Origin: Atrina japonica
Taxonomy: Eukaryota > Mollusca > Bivalvia > Pterioida > Pinnidae
Length of the DNA stretch: 64,000 bases
Direction: 5' to 3'
NCBI GenBank assembly: GCA_030159075.1
Contig: BROG01000030.1
Coordinates: 469,001 to 533,000, forward strand
Part shown: piece after piece, positions 12,817 to 24,762 of the stretch
Numbering within the stretch: position 1 is the first letter of the stretch
Layout of the letters: every line of letters starts with the position of its first letter
Notes under the pieces: generated by a model
Databases searched by the model: none
What the model saw: the letters and a program-made list of their open reading frames with translations, nothing else
Told to the model about the DNA's origin: nothing
Position numbers and translations under genes: made by a program

Positions 12817-13096
12817 GATGTAATATACGTGGGCTACTTGGAACCGCTGAATCACACAATAGCCTAAACTTAGTCTGTAGGTTATAAACAGCGATATATA
12901 AAGATAAAGCCGTTACATATATCACTGGTGTAAACAATTCCAATTGCACATAAATTTCAATTTTAATTATTTATATATATATATATATATATGTAGAACG
13001 TTCGTAGGCGAGATCGAAGTACTGACCCCAGTCCGAGTCACTTATCACTTTTCACCACCACCGGGTTTGATATGGGAAAATAGACACGGCACATTA

Positions 13097-13129
13097 TCAG
13101 CGATATATATTAGCTTTATATATCGCTGA
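13097..13129. repeat. Perfect 13-bp inverted repeat (TCAGCGATATATA)
   Basis: Arms 13097-13109 and 13117-13129 are exact inverse copies around a 7-base loop. Related but imperfect hairpins with the same CAGCGATATA core are at about 12889-12930 and 13222-13253. They lie in the divergent promoter interval. Confidence 0.8.
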
Positions 13130-13190
13130 CATTATACACTCGAAACCACAAATCGGAACAAAACATCAACGCCTAATAATCTTGGAGCAA

Positions 13191-13210
13191 TCTCTCTCTC
13201 TCTCTCTCTC
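13191..13210. repeat. (TC)10 microsatellite
   Basis: Ten uninterrupted TC units in the divergent interval. Confidence 0.95.
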
Positions 13211-13330
13211 AATAACTCCTAGCAGCGATATAGGCTTTATAAATTGCTGCTCCTGGAAAATTTGGCTTTCATCCAATTTTAACAAAACTCGATTTGGTAG
13301 ACGGGAGAAATACGTTATTCCTCCTTAAAG

Positions 13331-13338
13331 TGACGTCA
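13331..13338. promoter_or_regulatory. CRE-type palindrome TGACGTCA
   Basis: A full consensus cAMP-response element lies between two divergent genes. A full palindrome is unlikely but not impossible by chance in 6 kb. A promoter role is inference from position only. Confidence 0.3.
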
Positions 13339-15361
13339 TTTTCCTGTTTGAATGGATCCGTGTAGTCCTATAGGATAATCCTTCTTTGGTTCAAATCGTT
13401 AGCTTTCAACGCTTTTCATCGGATATCTATTTTTACTATTAATGCCGAACCATGAAGTCTTGTCAGAAGCGTGGTTCAGTATCGTCCGATAAAAAACAAG
13501 GTTGAAACAAAACAAAAATGAACCAACGAAGACTATAATACATGACTAGGATCCGTGGTGTAATACATAACTCCATCGATACCTAAGTAATTTGTGGATG
13601 TCAACAAACGAAAATATTATCAAAAGTGGGTCCAGACTCTAAGGGTTAAACTGTCATGTTCCGTTTACTTTGGATGACTACCAAATTAAAAGGAAAAAAT
13701 CCAATAATGCAGAATTATTAAGGAAATAAAGTGAAATTCATTATGGGAAACTTACTTTTGTACTGCTACTGTTACTTGAAGATTTATTTTTTCACGGAAA
13801 GAGATTTGTTTGCATAGAATCGATCTTGTCAATTTTCCCTTATACATGTATTTTATTTGTTTCATTTCGCTAAATAATGATACAATGATAATTTCTCAAC
13901 TGAGAAAACTATTCGAACACACTCGTGAGCGTCAAGTCTGTTCCCCTGCATCCATCTTCCCAAGTCAAGGTCATCGAATCCACGTCATCAACTGTGTGAG
14001 TAACAGAGTGGATCGGAGGGAAACCCTTCAGGCTAGGGCGATCAATCCCTTCACCACATACACTCAACTCGCGTTTGAAAATAAGTGTGTTATGTGCGAT
14101 CACGGTGTAATATCTTTAAAGCACTGATGTCTGAAATCTATTTAACATTCGTCGGACATACACTCACATTCTTAAAGCGCGTCAAAATAGCAAAAAGGGG
14201 GACATCCCGATAGTCCGTTCGTTCCGACGGTGTGTCCGACGGTTCGATGGACGGTATAGTCCGATGGTTTAAAGAACTGATTTATCGCTCTGTAACTGTT
14301 TTATCGCCCGTTTCGGAGACTTGGATCATTCTCTGGACATTCGCGTTCCACGTTAGAGTACAGATGCGTAGAAAACAAATCAAAAGTGGGAGGGGGCAAA
14401 AAGTCACGAAAATGTTTTCCCGGTGAAAAGATGCATATGCCTTGTGATTATGTAATTAACACATACAACAGTGCCGGATCTAGAAACTTTTAAAGGGGGA
14501 GGGGAGTTGAGACTTTTTATACTTTTTAAAAATGCCGTGCAACTGTTTTGCAATGAACAACTCTCCAGAGGCAGACCAAGGATTTAAATTTCGGGGAGTG
14601 CAAATTTAGAATATCTTGGCCGATCGAATTGAGGCGCAAAAATTTGATATTAATTTTCCCGACATTTTATAGAAAAATTAAATTTTTTACATCTGTTTTA
14701 TCAACTTTATATGGTGTGCTTCCCATAAATGTTCAATGTTGAAAGTCCAGAATTAATTATCACAATGCCACTCGTTTTATCCCAGATATTGCAATAAATT
14801 GACAGACTTATCATTTGCCCAAAATTAATCGAGTTTTTTGGCTAGCCTTTTTCTTTTTCCCAGACGTGCTGGTAATATGAGAATTTTGCTTGTATGAAGA
14901 AAAGTGTGTGGGGGTCGTCCCCTACTCCCTGTTCCTACGCCTCTGGACTAATTTTACGAAAGCCTGAAACCATGGACGAAGCATTTTGTTTACCTGAAAT
15001 AAAAAAAACCCATTAAAATGTGTATTTGTTACACCTGCATAAACATCACCTTTTAGTTTTCTAAAACAATAAGCACTAGCAAAAACTACGAATTCACGAG
15101 AATATAAATAATTAAAAATTTGAATATTATCAATATGATCGCAGAAACATATATAACACATGTGCACATGTGTTAAATATGTCTCTGATAATAGGTAACG
15201 GATCTTCGTAAAAGATTTATTTTAAAAAGTTTTAATCTCAATGACTGCTCCCTCTACATACCGCGTCAGCAAAGCGTTTGGATATACGGTTAGTGGCTTA
15301 TGATGAGAAAATCTCCAGTGTCATTGATTTGACGAAAAGCCCGAGAAAAAAAAGTTACACG

Positions 15362-18300
15362 ATGACAAAGCCGGTGGATATTCTCTTATCGTCGTTACTT
15401 GCAATACTCGTAAGATGGTGTGTTTCACTAAACAAATATTCGGGTACGTATCTCTTTTAAAATTTATGTTTTCTTTTACTGACATGCCGACTAACACAGT
15501 GACAGTGATGTTGCTGACAGTGTCATGGACAACTTGTCAAATTCGCTATCAAAATAACAGAATAGGTATAATGATAATTATGAATGTTTACGGGATTTTC
15601 TGTAACTCGCTTCTGGTCTAGGAACAGTGGTCGGCTAGGATTATTTCGCCTATATACAACACGTTTTAGTTATTTTTTTTTTACATCAATCATCAGTTGT
15701 AGGGTATTTTTCTCAAACCGAAGAAAATAAATATTGTTGTGGTAGATACTAAACACGAAATAACACCATAGCCGACTACTGGTCCTAGCCGACCACTGGT
15801 CCTTGACCAGTATGGCGGGTTGTACTAAATACCGCAAGGAACCGCAAAGTACCGCAAGGACACCGCAAAGTACCGCAAGGACAAAAAATAAATACCACAA
15901 GGACATAAAATATAAGAAATAATATGGAATATGGGTTAAACTTGGCTAGTTTATAATTTATAAACTCAGAAGAGTAAATTTTTTGTCAATATCTTTGTTG
16001 AAACTATTGAAATTAATACTACCGCAAGTACTGAAATTATTACCGCAGGGACTTGCATATATAGGACTAGCATATATACCACAAGGACATAAAATATAAG
16101 AAATAAAATAATATGGAATATGGGTTAAACTTGGCTAGTTTATAATTTATAAATTCAGAAGAGTAAATTTTTCGTCAATATCTTTGTTGAAACTATTGAA
16201 ATTAATGCTACCGCAAGGACTGAAATGATTACCGCAAGGACTTGAATAATCACCACAAGGACTCGCATATATACCACAAGGACATAAAATAGAACATGAA
16301 ATAGAAATCAAAAGAATACTCTGAAATATTTTATTATATATTTTATTTTGATTCATCAAAGATTTTAAATAAATTAAAGAAATATGAAAACACAGTTATG
16401 TGATCAAGCTGTAAAATAAATAAAATTCATACAATACACCGAGATTAGATAAGAATAATAGATAAATAATAATAAAATATAAATAAACATGTATGTATAA
16501 ATATATAAATGTAAATCATAGCAATATAATAATAATTTTGTAATTGAATGAAAATATTTTTAACAAATAAATGACATACATGTATGTAAAAAACAATGTA
16601 ATAAATAATTAAATAATATATGTAATTAATAAATACTGTCATTATAAATAAAATCTTATATTACATATTACATATTATATACATACACTTGGTGTCTCTC
16701 AACATGAAGAGCGAACATAGTAATTAAGTCCTTCCACCAAAGTGTATGCATTATATATAGTGAATATTAAATGTTTTTCTTGTTTGTCCGGCAGGATTTG
16801 GTTGGATTTTGATTTGCCAAATTTTGGGGCGTTTTAACACTGTAGAGTCCATTTGTTGAAACCGTTACTTTTGGTTTTTTGTCATTAGTAAATTTCAAAA
16901 AATTTGAGAAATAATGTTCTTTATCGTCCGCACTTTTTGCACTCCAATTTGAATTTGATAATTTGAATTTTTGAAATTTATGATTCAAAGTAAAATTTCC
17001 GCTGCCATAAAGATAACGACGCAAGTCTGTCATCTGCACTCTAACTATGTCGTATAGTCTATCAATCAACTCGTCAGTTTTCAACGGTTTCCAGTCACAT
17101 GCTTGTTTAATTCTTTGATTCATTGATTCCGCGTTGTTGTTAGTCCATAAATTATCCGATTTGTCATTCATTACATATTGCAAGAGTTTGTCCTTCACGT
17201 GTTTGTCATAGTAATTGAGGAAGTCTTCGTTTTTAGCCAAATTTGTCAGTAAATCTTTATTCTTTTCCTCGAAATCGAATGAATCCTCTGAATTGACAAT
17301 TCCATTCGGCCCAAATATTTTGTCAATTTTTTGTTGGCGTGTCCTCACATCGGTCGGCGCTTTGTCGGTAAGGTAATGTCTAATGTTGTCCTTAATATGT
17401 TTAGTGCAGAGTTTTCTTGTCGCTTCCAGGAAACTAATGTCTATAGCTTTCGTCATTGCCTTTTCGTCGTCTGTTCCTATCAACATGTCAATATTCTTTA
17501 GGTCCAGGTCCAAAATACCACGTAAATATGAAAAAAAAATGATGGTAAGTTTTTGCTTGACCATCCCAATGTAAAAACAGTGGTCCTAGAAGAATAGATG
17601 GTTCACCTGTTTTTTCCGCAAAACTTTGTGGCTTTTGTATACCACAGTGGTCACAAAACATTTTCCCAAATTAAATGTTGTATCTACTCCTACAACACCA
17701 CTTTGGGATCGGAGAAAGGAGCGGAAGTCTGTAATCTGATCTTCCATATAACAGATAATAACAGTTGGCCCCTGGTTTCTTGAATGTATTATTTCAGCAA
17801 CATATTCATGCGAATTCAGCATTGATATGACTTGTAAAAGTTCATCGGCCACATTACTCCTATAATTTGTCCTTTGTTGTGTGTTTTGCTTGCAGTTCTG
17901 AACTTGTTTTAAGTCGCGAAGATAACACTTTGAATTGTCCAGTTTAGTCATATCACTATATACTTTTGTCGGTTTTTGGCTTTTAACGATCTGTTTTATC
18001 ATTTCTAAAATCTCTGGGTTTGTACGTCTGTAGGAATCTTTGTTCAGTTTGGCATTACCATGTGGAGTCCCACTGTCAAGGTATCGTCCAATATATTCCG
18101 CAACTGCTACAAATTGTCGCTGTCCAAAACTTTGTATATAATGTCCTTCAAACCAACTGACACGTTTTTTGTATGTTGATTCTCTCTTGAGAACTGTATA
18201 GTATCTGTGAAGTGTAACTATTCCGTCTGGATTTGGTTGGGGCTCAATCAAAATAAAAGTTTTCTTGCCACTTACTTTCTTCTCCAAATTGAACTGTCCT

Positions 18301-18623
18301 TGTTTTTCAACGATATATTTTAATTTGTTTTCACTCACAATAAATTTTGTTTTTACTGTATGCCCCTTCTTACTGTCCCACACACCACAATCATCTGAAT
18401 AATTTGCGCGTTCACCAGATAATGTCTTATGTATATTTACCTCGTTATCTATCAAGACATAGACATTCTCTTTCTTCCCATCGGGAATGGAACTTACTGT
18501 CTCTTTATTACCGATCACCAGATCCAAAAGCTCTTCTGGGTCCAGCTGCTTATTTCGGGGAAGAGGATGGATATTTTCTTGTCTCTGTGCATCATTTCCA
18601 CGTGCATGAATAATATCGATGTT

Positions 18624-18654
<31 letters not shown>

Positions 18655-21600
18655 CCTTTTTCGTCATCAGACTCTGGTTCCAAAATGGAATATCGATTAG
18701 GCGATATGACTGTCGATGAGTCGGCAAGACAGGTTTTTTTTAAATGAATGCGCCTTTTTTCTTCATCGTCAGAGTCAACCGAGGGGCGTCTCTTTGAAGT
18801 CTGTAGTGGTGTAGACTCTGGGCCTGTCTTTTGTTTTAGGAAAGATTCCTCGGAAGTTTGCATAACAGATTTTGGATCAACAAGGGGCACAAAGTGATTT
18901 GGTGTCCAGATCTTATCTTTTGCAAATACATGTACCAATTGCAATGGGTCTGAATGGGCTTTTTTGTCATATAACTACATCAACATCGATAATCACGACT
19001 GGTAGCATTCAAAAAGAAAAGATGGCAAAAATAGCTTTGTTTGGTGACAGTTATATATCATGTCTTGAGAGATATTGTGAGGGAATCCTCAAAGTTCTGG
19101 GAGAAATAAAGTTCTTTGGGAAAGGCGGGATGCGATTGGACCAACTGCATTCTGGAAGTAGATTCAAAAAGTATCTGGATGATTTGATTGCATTTTGTCC
19201 AGATGTGGTATATATATGTATTGGTGGAAACGACATAGAAGTCGAGACTTCTCCAGCATATATAGTGCAAGGTATTCAAGAACTGGCTGACACATTGAAA
19301 AAATCTGGGGTCAAAAAACTGTTGGTACATGAGATTGGTACACGCGAGAGTTTACGAGGTGCTTTAACTCAACAGATATTTGATTCTAAGCGGAAATCAA
19401 TCAACAAGAAATTGAGACAAATTCCAGTCGCAGACTTCATCCGATTTCCAAAAATAACTTACCCAAGCGGTTTCAGTGAAGACCTTGTACATTACAACCA
19501 AAAGGGGATGCAACATTTCTTTCACGGAGTGCGCAGAGTCCTACTTTCATTGAAGAGCTGAATTGAGATCTAGAGCTGTTTTGAATTATGAAAGGCCTTT
19601 TTAAAGGCCACACAAATGTCACGAAAAGTTAACCTGATCAAATGTCAGATATGCATTATACTACTTACATAAGCAAGTAATACAATTTCTGTGATTGCAA
19701 TAAATATTTTAAGCAGCATTTCTTTTAATACTGACAATTTTGTAATTTATATATTTTATCCGATATATATTTTAAGTGGCATTTATTTCTTATATTCTAA
19801 GTTATCAACTGCACAATTTCATCCAGTATTTCATTTTATTTCATATATTTTATTTACTTGCGGTACTTTCTGGAGTCCTTGCGGTAAATTTGCGATCGCC
19901 TAAATATCTCCAATTTCTTAATTATTACGTATTACAATGACAATTTTATTATTTATATATTTTATTCGATATGTTTTAAGTGGCATTTATTTCTTATATT
20001 TTAAGTTATCAACCGCACAATTTCATCCAGTATTTCATTTTATTTCTTATATTGTATTTACTTGCGGTACATTCTGGAGTCCTTGTGGTAAATTTGCGAT
20101 CGCCTAAATATCTCCAATTAATTATTACGTATAACAATGACAATTTTATAATTTATTTAATTTTTCTGATATATTTTAATCGGCATTTATTTCTTATATT
20201 TTAAGTTATCAAACCGCACAATTTCATCCAGAATTTCATTTTACATGGTACATTGCGAGGTCCTTGCGGTACTTTGCGGTATTTAGCATGACCAAGTATG
20301 GCTATGCTTTCAGAAGTCCAATTAAGCAGACTGTCACTTACACTGTTATTGTCTTGGTAACTGAGACTTGATGCAATGGGAGAATAATCAAAATCTGATC
20401 ACACAGTCTGTCATATGCTTCAAAGATTACTCAAGTCTCAATATAGACTCCCTGTAGGCTGCAGCAAGTTGGATTTTCAGTTTCACTGAATGGATACAAG
20501 GAGTAAAATTGGCTGCAGGGGCCAGCTGGGCACCTAGAAAAAAATATCATAGGGCCCAGGTTGAAATCTAGGGGCCCAGCTATTTCTTCAGATGCTTTCA
20601 TACAGAAAAGTAAAAAAGTCCAAATTTTCTCAATTTTGTTTAAATTTGATGTCTCTATATATCACTTTTATAAATCGTGTTGCATGCAATATATCTCTTG
20701 AATCTACATGTACCAACCAATAACAAAATCCCATCCATTTTGTTGAGAAGGAGTGGTTCTTGTCAATCTTTTTTGTTTTGTACTAGTATCATACTCGTTG
20801 GAGTATTCTAGGGCTGGTGTCTTGCTGGGGTTTTCAGCAATGTAACACCAGATAACGAGACTTAAGAGTCAAAGGAATGATTACGAGTAAAATCATCCCC
20901 CCCTCCCACCCCGAATGATTTTGGCACTTTGAAACTTGTAAATCGGCACTTAGTATAGTGTAATAGGCATCTGGAAATATTAATTTCAACACTTGGAAAT
21001 TTTTATCAAGGTAACGAAATGGTATGAACAAATTTTTGTCTCAGAAGAAAAGTTTCATTTTCAGAAATAATTTGTGAGTATAACATGCTCTCTTGATGAT
21101 TATAAATCACAAATTCACATCGGTGAAAAAAAAATAGTTTACATACATCTCCAAATCATCCGTTTTAATTTAAACATGTCATTTGCTATCAAAATATTGT
21201 TTTGACTAAGCAGTTGTTCGAAAGGAACAAAGGATTCAAAATGGAGCTAATTGTTGGCAATAAATTATGAGATCCTGCTGTTGAACAATGAACGTAATCT
21301 GCTAAAAATAGGTCTACCTCTCGATAGGCCCAAGTGCCTATATTGAAATAATTTGCAAGCAACTGTCAAAAATACAGTTAAAAAGAAACAAGCTTTGAAA
21401 TCACTAGGTGTCAATGTACATGAACTAAGTAATGATTTCAACATGTGCCAATCTAGGTAGAATTAAAAAAATTCATGAAACTTTCTCGAAAGTAGACCAT
21501 CTTATCAAAATGTACACATCGGTGTGTATCAGTAATACACTTCAGCACAACGTTGTGACACATAAAGCATTTAAACATCACAAACGTAGATTTACAAAAA

Positions 21601-24600
21601 TTGTAACAGACTAGAGAAGAGAAAAACAGACACACGGACAATTACGGATATGGTTGTACTCGCAATCTGGGCGATCGGCAGTACAAATTTTGATTGCCCA
21701 GTCATAAAAATGGTTGCAAATGTGAATGGGCGAGTGCTAATTTTACTCCCTGGGATATCATACTCCCAGAATTGGTGCTTTTCAGGTGTAACTTATAATT
21801 TATTTCCTGTTTCAGATGCGCTCTCTATAACTTAGGCTGAACTTTCTGTCCCAATTTTTTTTTGTGGTAAAATTAGTGGCAGAAGTCCTCCCATATACTT
21901 TCTTTGTAGCAAGATACTGTGACATTTTCATTTTCATTTAAACCATCTATTTCTTATCGCTGATATCTGATATTTGTTTATATGCTAACTTGATCTTTTA
22001 GATTCATAAATCCATCATCACTAAATTATGACATGACATAATTCCATATCTATGAGACATTTATTCTAGCTACCCATCATTTTTTATATTCACGTTTTCT
22101 GTCTTCATTTTGAACATAAGAAAATCTAAGACATTCGCTGATTGGTTGATCATAATACAATAATGAATTTGCATTTATGATCATCCAATCACCAAACCTG
22201 AATACATGTACACTACAATTACAAGATACATATCTTGTAATATATATTTAAAATGTATTTTTAAACATGATTTATGTATGATTATGGATTAATTCTAAAT
22301 AAATTTCTGAAACAAGACCAAAACACACTGCAATTGGTAAGAATGGTATATTTTAATATCCCATGATTGATATCATAGTGATTTATGTACATGTTCAATT
22401 GTTCATGCAAGAATGTGGAAATACATGTAGAGTGATTGTTAAATGATGAAATGTGAGGTGAAATTGTTTAGAAGTTGATGCTCCAATCACTGCTTAAACA
22501 AGACATCCAAATTTCTATACATGATGTACTTGATTTCCTCATCTATCATGTCTATAAACTGACACATGAGGCATTGGCAAGTATTAGCATTTAATTTGTT
22601 AATTTCTTATGTGTATGTTACAGGTGCAGGCAAAGCCCCCATGTTTGGTGATTATGAAGCACAGAGACACTGGATGGAAGTCACATATAATTTACCTGTA
22701 TCAGAATGGTATATTTATATTATATATCTTGATTAAATGCACTAATTTTTTTTCAACCTTCTTGTTTTGGGTATTAATACATGTATGCACATGTGGTGGT
22801 AGCTACATGTATCACAATTTTCATATTCTATTTCTGAGTATGAATATTAAATGTACTTCTGTCATATACCACTCAGGTATTTCCATTTCTTGATATGAAC
22901 TAAAACAGTGCCTTGAAAGCATGCAGACTCCTTGTTTTACAAATGTGGGAAGTTCCATAAAAACATCCATCAGGAATTTATCCAATCTTGTAAGGTCAAC
23001 ACAAATCCTTCAAAATTTTTGTTTGACTGGTGTTTTACTACAACCCTTCTATAGATAAACTAACAAACTTTCTCATAAAATCAGCTTAAGCTCTAGCAGG
23101 GCTTGAACCTTTGTGACCAGAGGTGAGATACTTTATGGTTTAAAGTGTGATGTTCTAATCACTTAGCCATAGAGGCAGCTGCCTGCAAAATGACATCATA
23201 CTGTTTAATTATGATGTCAGATATTTAAAACATTTACAGTACTGGAAATTGAACAAAAATCACCAGGAAAAGTCCCCAAAACATTTGATTTCAATATGTT
23301 AATATGAAAAGTGATTGGTCAAGCATTAGGTTAAGCTGGCCCAGTTTGGAGATGTTGTTTATGTTCAACAGTGTACAGCTTCTGATACAGTTTTGTCAAT
23401 TTTCTGTATTGTGTACTATCCAAATAGACTTTTGGCTTGGAGGAGCTGCACTCTGTGACTCTCTTATCTACACATTAGTTATAACCTTTTCATGTTTTCA
23501 GATGTTAGATGTCCATTTGGATAAAATCTTACGGTAAATTACCTGTTTATTTGTCTCTCAGTTACATGTATACTGAGATAGTGTACATGTAACACTACAG
23601 TTTTATAGAAATTCTATGCTTATTGATAACTGAAAGTAATGTACATGTATTTATTTATTTTCAACAATTTATGTACTTGTATTTGTAGTGATAACATGTA
23701 ACTTCCACTATATACTGTACAGTAAATATATGGATGGAAAATATAACTCTGAATTTTTGTCTACAGGTACAAAAACACAACCAACAATGACTTGATGTAC
23801 TGGGGATTGGATTACCCCCCTTTAACAGCATACCATAGCTGGTTAATTGGTGCTATGTGAGTATCTAAATATATCAGGATATGTAGTGGCTAAACAACCC
23901 AAAACATATACAGTAAACCCTCTTTATAAGGACCGTAATTGTTCCATGGAGATTTTGTCATTTTATTGAATTTGCTATCTTAACTCATCAACCCCTGAAA
24001 AACAATAGACTCTTCTGTTAATCAATGACTTAGACCAGTCCAAATGTGTCTTTAGGGGTAGATGGGATAAAGAAACACATAACAGATAACACATCAATTT
24101 ACTGCTGCTAAACATAAAGATTGATGTTTTAATATGCAACCAAAATAGTTGGGATAAAGTTTATTTTAAAAATAATTTATACTTATTCACTGTCAATGAA
24201 ACATTGATTTTTTATATAGGCCATTGTTTTACTTGAGTATTTGTGATTGTTTTTACTGGTTTGACTGTAAATAATATGCATCTGTTATAAGAGTAAATCA
24301 GTATCATTTTTTCAGTGCAATGAAGATAAATCCACAGTGGGTTGCACTCAATTCATCTAGAGGCTATGAGAGTTACACACATAAGGTGTTTATGCGATAT
24401 ACAGGTATGTAACGAATCTCCAATATATTTTTAATTTCTTATGATATAAGAAGAAAGATGCCATGTTTTGGAAATATGTGAACCAACACCTTAACTTTAC
24501 TACAGACAGCTTCTGAGTTGATTCACACCTGTCAGACTATGAAGATCTGTTTGTCGAGCTGTAATTCCATCCCGCTTACATATAAAGTGTAATATCTCAA

Positions 24601-24724
24601 GTTTTGTTTGCGATACAAACTTGGACTGTAAGTTCATCTTAGGGTTGCCCATACTTCACTGACATTACATGCCCCTGGGGTTGGGCTGGAGTCATTTAAT
24701 CTGCCAGCAAAAATTTGTTGGGAC

Positions 24725-24762
<38 letters not shown>

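Larger units (their letters stand above)
9319..15361. other. Divergent interval between EFCAB7-like and ALG6 genes
   Basis: This 6-kb stretch separates the first coding exon of the minus-strand EFCAB7-like gene from the ALG6 start codon. It must contain both promoters and the untranslated first exon(s) of the former. The part from about 12.1 to 15.3 kb is less AT-rich and contains a CRE palindrome, CAGCGATATA hairpins, a CT microsatellite and a GTCCGACGG-type short repeat (14213-14270). Repeat insertions fill 9.6-10.5, 11.4 and 12.7 kb. No coding exon is supported. Confidence 0.6.
15817..20294 (-). mobile_element. Mutator-like (MULE) DNA transposon with hydrolase cargo
   Basis: The 4478-bp element is flanked by AGTATGGC at 15809-15816 and 20295-20302, an 8-bp duplication as expected for MULEs. 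The outer ends are imperfect inverse copies: GGGTTGTACTAAATACCGC on the left, TGGTCATGCTAAATACCGC reading inward from the right, continuing with CAAAGTACCGCAAGGAC in both. It carries a minus-strand DDE transposase (frameshifted) and a divergent plus-strand SGNH hydrolase. It lies in ALG6 intron 1 with the transposase antisense to the host gene. The target site itself belongs to an older repeat (compare 24845-24900 and 48570-48605). Confidence 0.88.

Noticed and set aside
13909..14103. 64-codon minus-strand frame (and opposite frame 13810-14127) in less AT-rich DNA
   Set aside because: No recognisable domain and no consistent splice link to either neighbour; could be part of an untranslated first exon, but nothing shows it.
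18347..18727. Frames opposite the transposase containing runs of Ile or Met
   Set aside because: Shadows of the coding strand across the ATC microsatellite encoding the Asp run.
18872..19021. Upstream start for the SGNH hydrolase
   Set aside because: The extension lies antisense to the transposase N-terminus and has no SGNH similarity; the ATG at 19022 gives the normal family start.
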